Of a stretch of 64,000 nucleotides of DNA, positions 21,295 through 28,186 are shown piece by piece (the stretch's first letter is position 1; every line of letters begins with the position of its first letter). The DNA lies in assembly GCF_003326475.1 (NCBI RefSeq), contig NZ_JPWA01000017.1, forward strand, positions 1-64,000. The letters run 5' to 3'. This DNA is from Thalassospira xianhensis MCCC 1A02616 (GTDB lineage: Bacteria; Pseudomonadota; Alphaproteobacteria; Rhodospirillales; Thalassospiraceae). Both the position numbers and the translations under genes were made by a program. The notes beneath the pieces are model-generated. The model was given only the letters and a program-made list of their open reading frames with translations. It did not search any database and was not told where the DNA came from.

Positions 21295-22134
21295 ATGACC
21301 GTCCTGACCCCGGCTGAAATTTCGGACTTCATCGACCGCGCCTTTGCCGAGGATATCGGCACCGGCGACATCACATCGGATAATGTCATCCCAGCCGATG
21401 CGCGGCTGCGCGTCGCCCTTGAAACGCGCGAGGATATCGTGGTCGCCGGCCTGGACATTGCCCTTGAATGTTTCCGCAAACTGGTCCCTGATGCCAAAAT
21501 CACCAAACATTGCGAAGACGGCGATGCGATAAAGGCCAAGGACGTGCTGGCCGTGGTCGAAGGCAATGCACGCGGCATCCTGACCGCGGAACGCACCGCC
21601 CTTAACACCCTGCAACATCTATCGGGCATCGCCACCACCACGCGCACCTATGTCACGGCAATGGGCGATACCACCGCCAGATTGCTTGATACCCGCAAAA
21701 CCCTTCCGGGCTGGCGCAAGATGGAAAAATACGCCACCCGCATGGGGGGTGCTCAAAACCACCGCATGGGTCTGTATGACGGGGTGATGATCAAGGACAA
21801 CCATATCGGCGTTGTCGGCTCGATCACCGAATGCGTCAGATCGGCCCGTGCTGCAAACCTTCCCAAGATCGAAGTCGAATGCGACACGCTTGATCAGGTC
21901 CGTGAAGCCGCCGATGCCGGTGCCGACATCATCCTGCTTGATAATATGGGCCCGGATATGCTCCGTCAGGCCGTCGCGATTGTCGCGGGACGCTGCAAGA
22001 CCGAGGCATCGGGTGGTGTGAACCTTCAGACCATTGGCGCGATTGCCGCGACGGGTGTTGATTATGTCTCGGTCGGGCGCATCACCCAATCGGCCCCGGC
22101 GGTCGATATCGGGCTGGATGTCGTCATTCTCTGA
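21295..22134 (+). CDS. nadC: Nicotinate-nucleotide pyrophosphorylase (carboxylating)
   Basis: NadC turns quinolinate and PRPP into nicotinate mononucleotide. The 279-residue protein has the family marks: AEDIGTGDITSDNVIP at the N-terminus, ERTALNTLQHLSGIAT, DTRKTLPGWR, HRMGLYDGVMIKDNH and a C-terminal TGVDYVSVGRITQSAPAVDI. It lies 79 bases after nadA on the same strand, so both steps of this branch are encoded together. Confidence 0.96.
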   Translation: MTVLTPAEISDFIDRAFAEDIGTGDITSDNVIPADARLRVALETREDIVVAGLDIALECFRKLVPDAKITKHCEDGDAIKAKDVLAVVEGNARGILTAERTALNTLQHLSGIATTTRTYVTAMGDTTARLLDTRKTLPGWRKMEKYATRMGGAQNHRMGLYDGVMIKDNHIGVVGSITECVRSARAANLPKIEVECDTLDQVREAADAGADIILLDNMGPDMLRQAVAIVAGRCKTEASGGVNLQTIGAIAATGVDYVSVGRITQSAPAVDIGLDVVIL

Positions 22135-22605
22135 CGCTTGATCCACGGGTTGTTGCAGCTATATGGGACATCACGCCCGCTTGGCTATTCTCAGGATAGC
22201 CATGAACCATAGGTCACGGCTAATCCTTCAGGACAGAAATACTCAGTATTTTCCATATCTCTATTTGAAAATATTTACGGCAATCTTCCGAGTCGCGACT
22301 TGGTTTTTGCGCAAATTGTATCGAATCTTCGTCAAAAGATTGGCATCCATTCAGGTGCCAAAACACAGAATTTCTTGAAACAAATTCCCTGCCTCAGAAA
22401 TCGTCAAAATAAAAAGCAACTATTATCAAAGGATTACAAAAATAACTGCGCGGATTCTAAACTGAAATTCCGCGATGTTACACCAGCCAAAAGATGTAAA
22501 AACAGCACCCCGATCTTTCGCGATGGCTGTATTTTAAAATATAAATACCCGTAATAGACACAACGACTAACTCTTTTGAGGCGCATCACAGGTTGTTTAA
22601 CCCTG
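22135..22605. other. AT-rich region without a gene
   Basis: After nadC the base composition drops sharply in GC. Short frames occur but show no conserved motif, no ribosome site and no coding pattern. It forms the left edge of the surface-secretion locus and may be acquired or decayed DNA. Confidence 0.5.
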
Positions 22606-22725
22606 CTGGATTATAGATCAAAAATAAGATCCAGACTATCGTGATCATATCGATCAAAGCGCAAACGACATTATTAAAACTTTGGGCTTATCGGACCTGC
22701 ATCGCTTCTATTCCGAGTGGAAATA
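22606..22725 (+). pseudogene. Decayed coding fragment, copy A of a tandem duplication
   Basis: Read in the frame of codons beginning at 22628, this segment encodes PDYRDHIDQSANDIIK and then LSDLHRFYSEWK before a stop at 22723-22725. The peptide is clearly related to that in copy B downstream: P-D-Y, I-D-Q, L-S and R-F-Y-S-E are shared. Many base differences between the copies fall on third codon positions or are conservative, which indicates past selection for protein. Copy A has an in-frame TAA just before the conserved part (22625-22627) and no start, so it is broken. The parent gene is unknown to me. Confidence 0.5.
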
Positions 22726-22754
22726 ATTTTCCCGGAGGTCTTTGAAGCATCAAT

Positions 22755-22949
22755 GTGAATGAAGCCCTACCGCAATCAGGGACACTGATCTGGATTAGAG
22801 ATCGAAGAATATATCCAGATTATCTTGAGCAAATTGACCAGGTTGGAGACAGCATCGCGCAAAGCCACAGGCTATCGAACCCATATCGTTTCTATTCTGA
22901 AGGGGGGGGAAGAAATATCCCCGGGGGGGTCCTCGCTACACCAGCGTGA
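22755..22949 (+). pseudogene. Small ORF or decayed fragment, copy B of the tandem duplication
   Basis: A 64-codon frame with a GTG start contains GTLIWIRDRRIYPDYLEQID and later LSNPYRFYSE, matching copy A at protein level. GGAGG lies 17 bases upstream, too far for a good ribosome site. After the conserved part the frame runs into G-rich sequence (GGGGRNIPGG), suggesting the end is degenerate. The duplicated DNA continues to the start of the regulator gene, whose ribosome site and first codons are part of it. It could be a real small protein, but a relic is more likely. Confidence 0.4.
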
Positions 22950-22982
22950 GTGAGACCCGTAAAGCAATTAGGGACACGGATC

Positions 22983-23654
22983 ATGCTGACAAGAGACGAC
23001 AATTCAATATCAAGAATTACTGTGGTTCACTCCAGCGCGCTATTGCGCAGCGGCTTGACCACCATTCTGGGTAATATGAACGGCACCCTGATCAGCGGTG
23101 CGGCAAATCTCGATAAGCTCGTCAATGATGTCCAAAGCAACGAGAGCCTCGATACCATTCTTTACAGTATCGACCATTTTGAAAGCCAGATCGGCCTACT
23201 GACAGACTTCCACCGCAATTCGCCTGACGTCAAAATCCTGACCCTCGCAAGCGACTATCAAGCCGAAGAATTGTTTCGACTGTTTGAAATCGGTGTCAGC
23301 GGCGCATTGCTTGACGATGTTTCAAAAACCACCATCGAACTTGCTTTGCGCCTGATCAGTGAAGGGGAAAAGATTTATCCCTCCAATCTGGCCAATGTGA
23401 TGATGGAGCGCTTTCAATATATGTCTTCGATTGCGATGTCTGACAGCACATTCGAGAATATCGAACTGTCACAACGCGAACAGCAAATCCTCGGCTGCCT
23501 TGCCAGCGGTGATTCGAACAAGCGTATCGCCATCCGCCTCAATATCTCCGAGGCAACCGTCAAGGTTCACGTCAAAAGCATCCTGAGAAAAATCAAGGTC
23601 GACAACCGGACCCAGGCCGCAATCTGGGCACTCTGCAGCCGGAGCCCGAAATAG
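22983..23654 (+). CDS. LuxR/NarL-type transcriptional regulator with degenerate receiver domain
   Basis: The 223-residue protein has an N-terminal receiver-like fold (about residues 10-125) and a C-terminal LuxR helix-turn-helix (about 160-215: LSQREQQILGCLASG ... ISEATVKVHVKSILRKI). The receiver has lost its chemistry: the acidic pair is H16-S17 (VVHSSALLRSG), the phospho-acceptor position is S62 (ILYSID) and the conserved Lys is D111 (ALLDDV). It therefore probably works without phosphorylation, as does the curli regulator CsgD. The start at 22983 has AGGGA 8 bases upstream. It sits at the edge of the surface-secretion locus and converges on the gene at 23691-24215. Confidence 0.8.
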   Translation: MLTRDDNSISRITVVHSSALLRSGLTTILGNMNGTLISGAANLDKLVNDVQSNESLDTILYSIDHFESQIGLLTDFHRNSPDVKILTLASDYQAEELFRLFEIGVSGALLDDVSKTTIELALRLISEGEKIYPSNLANVMMERFQYMSSIAMSDSTFENIELSQREQQILGCLASGDSNKRIAIRLNISEATVKVHVKSILRKIKVDNRTQAAIWALCSRSPK

Positions 23655-23690
23655 GAATGTCCTGTTTCCTGCCCCGGCTGCACTATGATG

Positions 23691-24215
23691 TCAGTTCCGC
23701 GCCACCATCATGGTCCAGGCATCTATCGGAGACGATGTGTAATATGGAATCATCGGTCCGTTCTGCTGATCAACCAGATTTATCCAGCCTGTAATCGTAT
23801 CATTATTGTAACCACCATAGGACACACGTCCGTCCGCGCCGTTCAGGGTAAAATAGCTGTTGAAAGCACCGGCATACACATTCACATCGAAAACGCGTAT
23901 CCCCCTGTAGCCCGGTAGAATATTGCCCGAACTGTCGGTAACAATCGCACTCCCGCCTTTGCTTTTCTCGATCGAGAGCAAATCTCCGTTCTCGGCACGC
24001 AACATGTTTCGTGGCCGTATATCAAACAATTGATCGTTCAGCATCGCCTGTCGACCGGCCGTACTCATGCCCGGTGACCCGGTCGGCGTATTAAAGGAAT
24101 AGGGTTTGTTGTTGAACTGGGCGTGGCCTTGCTGCGCCCACATCAGCACAAAGACAAAAGTCATAGCGGGAATCACTGCACAGGATTTCTGCACATACCC
24201 GAAAAAACGGTTCAT
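23691..24215 (-). CDS. Secreted protein, candidate HfaA/CsgF-like curli-type accessory
   Basis: This 174-residue protein has a long signal peptide ending near GHA|QFNNKPYSF. The mature N-terminus (QFNNKPYSFNTPTGSPGMST) is Asn- and Ser-rich and recalls the mature start of CsgF and of holdfast-anchor protein HfaA, but I cannot confirm the match. The rest includes RQAMLNDQLFDIRPRNMLR and a Gly/Tyr/Asn-rich part with VSYGGYNNDT, and no membrane segment. GAGGTG precedes the ATG. It lies 263 bases downstream of a LuxR-type regulator on the same strand and close to the CsgG/HfaB-like gene, which is the main reason for the suggestion. Confidence 0.5.
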   Translation of the reverse strand: MNRFFGYVQKSCAVIPAMTFVFVLMWAQQGHAQFNNKPYSFNTPTGSPGMSTAGRQAMLNDQLFDIRPRNMLRAENGDLLSIEKSKGGSAIVTDSSGNILPGYRGIRVFDVNVYAGAFNSYFTLNGADGRVSYGGYNNDTITGWINLVDQQNGPMIPYYTSSPIDAWTMMVARN

Positions 24216-24478
24216 TTTTTCACCTCATGTTTCATGAAGGCCTGTAAAACAGCTTTACCGCCAAAAAATATCCATGCTCAAGATATGGAACAGCTTCGGC
24301 AAGAAAACAGCCCGCGCAAATGGTTTCCACCTTAAAATCCGGATATCATCCGACCAGCAGGAGTATTCGACGACAAAATTAACTATAATGATCCGCAAGA
24401 ACCTTCTTTCCAAGGCGTCGCTTACCCGCAGATCAGCATATTTAAATAAAAATACTTGATACAGGCCAGGTCAGGCCG

Positions 24479-25162
24479 TCAGATCACGCGATCATTATTA
24501 CCGTCGTAACCAAGATAGAACCCGATGATTGCCGCCTGTGTGCGGGTTTCAACACCCAGCTTTTGATAAATTTCAAGCAATCGGGTCTTCACGATACCAA
24601 TCGATATATTTTCAGAACGGGCGATTTCCGTATTGCCGTATCCGGCCACAAGCTGACGCAGCAAACGCTGCTCCCGACCGTCAAGACTCTCGCGTAATGC
24701 GGCCCGGTTGTTTCCGAGCAACAAATCGGCACATCTGATTTTGCCAGGCAATATCCAGTAGCCCCCGCGACCAAATCCGCAAACATCGGCAAGAAGGTCG
24801 CGCCGACACCGATATAAAAGCCCATCCGGAACATAGGCACAGTTTCGCGCATCGAAATAAAGACCGTCTTCGACAAACGAGATCAACGGCATACTGCGCG
24901 ACAGCCTGACCAGATAGCGGATTTGAGTATTGTGAAGAAGTCCCAGTCTTTTGTGATTGATTATTGCCGCGGCAAAGGCATCCGTCTCGCGATTGATGTG
25001 ATTGAAATCGGGATCTGCCACCAGATCGAAATGTGCATATGACCCGAACAGATCCTGCGCATCGGCCTGTTCATAGCCGACAACGAGCAAGCCTTGGCCA
25101 TAAACATCCCGATCTTCTAACGCCTTCATGAAATACCCGATCTGACAGAAAACTAATTTCAT
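24479..25162 (-). CDS. LuxR-family transcriptional regulator (CsgD-like context)
   Basis: The C-terminal about 60 residues form a LuxR-type helix-turn-helix (LDGREQRLLRQLVAGYGNTE ... IGIVKTRLLEIYQKLGVETRT). The N-terminal about 150 residues do not show receiver motifs: no acidic pair and no phospho-acceptor are visible, and it contains several Cys. Start choice is uncertain: 25162 (MKLVFCQ), a GTG at 25180 and a Met near 25111 are all in frame. The long AT-rich gap to the divergent CsgG/HfaB-like gene, with a palindrome, suggests it controls that operon. Confidence 0.75.
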   Translation of the reverse strand: MKLVFCQIGYFMKALEDRDVYGQGLLVVGYEQADAQDLFGSYAHFDLVADPDFNHINRETDAFAAAIINHKRLGLLHNTQIRYLVRLSRSMPLISFVEDGLYFDARNCAYVPDGLLYRCRRDLLADVCGFGRGGYWILPGKIRCADLLLGNNRAALRESLDGREQRLLRQLVAGYGNTEIARSENISIGIVKTRLLEIYQKLGVETRTQAAIIGFYLGYDGNNDRVI

Positions 25163-25263
25163 AAGAATCAAGCATTTCACCCCCTAAAGACAATCACCTT
25201 TCAGTAGAAAAGATATCTCTTTGTGACTAACTCCTAATAGGAAATAAATCTAAAAATAATTAC

Positions 25264-25280
25264 TTACATATATAATGTAA
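25264..25280. promoter_or_regulatory. Palindrome in the divergent promoter region of the secretion locus
   Basis: TTACAT-N5-ATGTAA is a perfect 6-bp inverted repeat in very AT-rich DNA between the LuxR-type gene and the CsgG/HfaB-like gene. Its size and place fit a regulator-binding site. No -35/-10 boxes could be fixed. Confidence 0.4.
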
Positions 25281-25415
25281 TTAAATTTCATCTATAAATT
25301 TCCACCCCACCAATACTTTATAAAACAGAACAAACCCGACAATAATGCAATAATAAAACATCGAACGACATAATTTGAAAGACACAGTCCGTCTTTTCAT
25401 TAAGGGGTCGAAAAG

Positions 25416-26264
25416 ATGTTTCGTAAAATTGCCGCAGCCGCATTAACGCTTACCAGCCTTTCCGGGTGCGCCGCTGGCGTGGGATCATATTCTGGCAAGG
25501 GCATTGACCCGATGATCTCCTTTCCGGTCACGGATAATGAAACACCCTATAGCCTTTGCCTGAGACAACTTTCCAAGATCGATGCAAAGCGATTGCCGAT
25601 TTTTGCAGTCGGTGAAATTTCCGACAAAACCGGGCAGATCAACTACGACGAAAATGGTCACGCCGTGTCACAGGGCACGACTGAAATGGTCATGAGCGCG
25701 CTTTACAAATCGGGCCGCGCCAATCTCGTCGAACGTTTCGACCTGCGTATTCCGCTGGCCGAAGTCAGGCTGGCCGAACAGGGGCGCCTCACCCGAACAG
25801 TCGAGGAATACGGAAAAATCCCGGCATCCGACTTCATCCTGGTCGGCGCGGTGACCGAACTTAACTACAACATTCTCAGCGAAGGCGCGCAGCTGTTTGT
25901 ACGCGGCATAGGCGGTGGCGGACGTACCGTCGTCATCAATGTCGCCATGGATTTACGCGTTATCGATTCACGCAATTTCGCCGTGCGCTATGTCAGTTCC
26001 CTGCAAAAACAGGTCCTCGGCTACGAGATCAGCGCCGGCATTTTTCGCTTTTTCGGAATCAATTTAGTCGAGTTTGACGCCGGGCGCATCCGGAACGAGC
26101 CGCTTCAGCTTGGCGTCAGGGCCGTTGCAGAAATGGGGGTCTATCAGATCATGACCGACTTTCTGGGACTGCCACAAACACCGGAATGCAAGCTCAATAA
26201 AGGAAGCGATATGAGCGAGCATCTTGAGCGGTTCTCTACACCTACAGATGGTCAACAGGAGTAA
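25416..26264 (+). CDS. CsgG/HfaB-family outer-membrane secretion lipoprotein
   Basis: The 282-residue protein is a lipoprotein: signal peptide with lipobox LSGC, Cys18 being the lipid-carrying residue. The body fits the CsgG family, which forms a nonameric outer-membrane channel for curli subunits; in stalked alphaproteobacteria the relative HfaB anchors the holdfast. Typical stretches are FAVGEISDKTGQ, GTTEMVMSALYKSGRANLVER, ASDFILVGAVTELNYNI, a Gly-rich turn and VAMDLRVIDSRNFAV, then a C-terminal helix ending in MGVYQIMTDF. AAGGGG precedes the ATG. It is followed after four bases by the acidic repeat protein, its likely cargo. Confidence 0.82.
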   Translation: MFRKIAAAALTLTSLSGCAAGVGSYSGKGIDPMISFPVTDNETPYSLCLRQLSKIDAKRLPIFAVGEISDKTGQINYDENGHAVSQGTTEMVMSALYKSGRANLVERFDLRIPLAEVRLAEQGRLTRTVEEYGKIPASDFILVGAVTELNYNILSEGAQLFVRGIGGGGRTVVINVAMDLRVIDSRNFAVRYVSSLQKQVLGYEISAGIFRFFGINLVEFDAGRIRNEPLQLGVRAVAEMGVYQIMTDFLGLPQTPECKLNKGSDMSEHLERFSTPTDGQQE

Positions 26265-26268
26265 CCAA

Positions 26269-27546
26269 ATGTTTAAGTCCAAATTGTTGCTAGGCACCGT
26301 ATTGGCAGCCGGCACACTGATGCTGACGGCCCCCGCCCAGGCCTTTGATTATGTCGAATGGTCCTGGGATGCCGAAGTCGACACCGATGTCGATCTTGAT
26401 CTCGACATCCTTGATCCGTCGGAATTTGCGATGGTTGAATCCCTTCAAATCAAACTGGGGGACACCACCGCAACTTCCAACGTCAACAACGTTTTCAACA
26501 ATCAGCCAATGAGCGGCACCGCCTCAGGCACCTTCAGCTTTGAAGGCGAAGCCTGGGACAATGACGTTCTGGGTGAAGTCGAACCGCCCGTGGATGCATT
26601 CAGCAACCAGACCAGTGGCAATGTCGATGGCATCGCCGCCGGCCAGGGTTCCAACCCGGCCACTTTCACCACCGATGGTGCTAACGTTGCGGGTTCCCCC
26701 GACATCGAAGGCGGCATCAGTGATGCAACCGGGGCCTTCACCAATGCCAACATTACAGTTAACGGCGCGGTTACCGATCCGTTTGGTGCCGACGGTATTG
26801 GCGCGGGCAATGGTGTGGCCGACGAACCGAACGGCGTAATCTTCACCGTTACGGTTGACGGACTGGAAGTCGAAGGCGCTTCCTATGATGCCGCAACAGA
26901 ACTGCCGTCGCTTGACGCTACTGCAACGGCTCTTGCCAACAACGCTGCGATCGAGGGTCAGGGCGTTGTGAATGTTCATGCCGGTCAGTTTGCCTTTGAC
27001 CCGGCCGGGACTGGTGGGGAAATTGAAGAACCGAATGGCGGTGAATCAGAACTTGCCAGCTTCGGTTACGATCCGACCAACCCGAATTCCAATCTCTCGG
27101 GTGCCCTTGCTCTGGCCGCTCTTGCTTTGAATGGTGATATCGGTCCGTCGGCAATCACCGCAACGTCGAATGCACACCATATCGATAATTTTGCGGTTGA
27201 TGCCGGTGCCACTGCACTTGCCAATAACATGAACATCTCTGTGGTTGCTGGTGGCACCCCGGATGTTGAAGACCCCGACACCGAAGCAATGTCATCGGCA
27301 TTCTGCTTCCAGGGCTGTGGCAATGGCGACGACAACGATGGCATCCAGCCTGACGTTGCTCTCATCGCCGATGTTACCCAGTTCGCCTATGCCGATGTTT
27401 CGGCAACCTCGAACGTGCATCACATCAATCTGAACAGCTACACCAATCTGGGTACGCTTGATCAGCCGGTCATCAACGGTACGGCAACGGCAATCGGCAA
27501 CAACCTGTCGATCAAAGTCGGCGCTCCTGCCATTGACGTCGAATAA
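26269..27546 (+). CDS. Acidic secreted repeat protein, probable cargo of the CsgG/HfaB-like channel
   Basis: The 425-residue precursor has a signal peptide ending at APAQA|FDYV. The mature protein is strongly acidic, rich in Asn, Ala, Gly and Thr and poor in Lys and Arg. It carries a diffuse repeat: ATSN at residues 68, 298 and 379 (the last two followed by HHI), and A-T-A-L/I-x-N-N at about 219, 314 and 406. A single close Cys pair (C346, C350) could form a disulphide. It does not have the Ser-x5-Gln-x4-Asn curlin repeat. An HfaD-like surface adhesin or a new amyloid-like fibre protein are both possible. AGGAG precedes the ATG, four bases after the channel gene. Confidence 0.65.
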   Translation: MFKSKLLLGTVLAAGTLMLTAPAQAFDYVEWSWDAEVDTDVDLDLDILDPSEFAMVESLQIKLGDTTATSNVNNVFNNQPMSGTASGTFSFEGEAWDNDVLGEVEPPVDAFSNQTSGNVDGIAAGQGSNPATFTTDGANVAGSPDIEGGISDATGAFTNANITVNGAVTDPFGADGIGAGNGVADEPNGVIFTVTVDGLEVEGASYDAATELPSLDATATALANNAAIEGQGVVNVHAGQFAFDPAGTGGEIEEPNGGESELASFGYDPTNPNSNLSGALALAALALNGDIGPSAITATSNAHHIDNFAVDAGATALANNMNISVVAGGTPDVEDPDTEAMSSAFCFQGCGNGDDNDGIQPDVALIADVTQFAYADVSATSNVHHINLNSYTNLGTLDQPVINGTATAIGNNLSIKVGAPAIDVE

Positions 27547-27564
27547 ACCGCCTTGTGACGAAAC

Positions 27565-27590
27565 GGAGGGGCAAATTGCCCCTCCTTTTT
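27565..27590 (+). terminator. Terminator or attenuator inside the secretion operon
   Basis: GGAGGGGCAA (27565-27574) and TTGCCCCTCC (27576-27585) are perfectly complementary and followed by TTTTT. It lies 31 bases before the start of the next small secreted protein, so it probably lowers rather than abolishes that gene's expression. Confidence 0.85.
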
Positions 27591-27620
27591 CGCCCGGAAA
27601 GTGCGCGAAAGGAACATCCT

Positions 27621-28049
27621 ATGAAAACCGCATTAACGCCGAACGTTGCGTTGAAAACCGGTATTCTGGCGGCGGCTTTTATCGTTGCCTTACCGTTGCA
27701 ATCCGCATTCGGACAGATGTTTGAAAAACCCTGGGCCGCAACCGCCCAGAACAGGGCCCAGATCGCCGTCATTATGAAACAGGCGGAATCAGGTCTGCTG
27801 GACGGCACAAATGGCGCAACTGCCGGTGCATCGGGTAGCAGTAGCCTGACACAACTTGTTTGCGGCGGCGGCGGTGGTCAGTCCGAAGCCACGGCAAACT
27901 CCGCCTGCATCATTCTGAACAACTCCAATGGCGACATCAATACAGGCCAGGACTCGACTGGCGATCAAACCGCCAACGGATCAACCGAAACAACGACCAA
28001 CAACGCAGATTTGAGCGATGCGCTCGAAAACATATCCGGCGAGAACTAA
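27621..28049 (+). CDS. Small secreted Gly/Ser/Asn/Thr-rich protein
   Basis: The 142-residue precursor has a signal peptide (cleavage near SAFG|QMFEKPW). The mature part begins FEKPWAATAQNRAQIAVIMK and then becomes low-complexity: a Gly run, two Cys flanking it (C82 and C95) and an Asn/Gln/Thr/Ser-rich tail with NNSNGDINTGQDSTGDQTAN. That composition resembles amyloid-forming or nucleating subunits such as CsgB/HfaA, but no family match is certain. AAAGGA precedes the ATG. It is separated from the repeat protein gene only by a terminator, so it belongs to the same secretion locus. Confidence 0.6.
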   Translation: MKTALTPNVALKTGILAAAFIVALPLQSAFGQMFEKPWAATAQNRAQIAVIMKQAESGLLDGTNGATAGASGSSSLTQLVCGGGGGQSEATANSACIILNNSNGDINTGQDSTGDQTANGSTETTTNNADLSDALENISGEN

Positions 28050-28130
28050 ACAAAAACAATCCGCTGGCACGTGCCGTCAACTCCTATACCCCACACGGCA
28101 CATCACGCTGCTCCCCCTAGGCAGCATATC

Positions 28131-28168
28131 TCCCGGCCACTCTAGTCCCCTAGGGCCGGGATTTTTTT
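28131..28168 (+). terminator. Terminator of the secretion locus
   Basis: TCCCGGCC (28131-28138) pairs with GGCCGGGA (28154-28161), followed by TTTTTTT. Confidence 0.85.
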
Positions 28169-28186
28169 GAGCAACACCTTTACCGC

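Noticed and set aside
22139-22170. TGATCC after nadC as an RpoE promoter
   Set aside because: The -10 position reads ATAT rather than CGTA and no gene follows.
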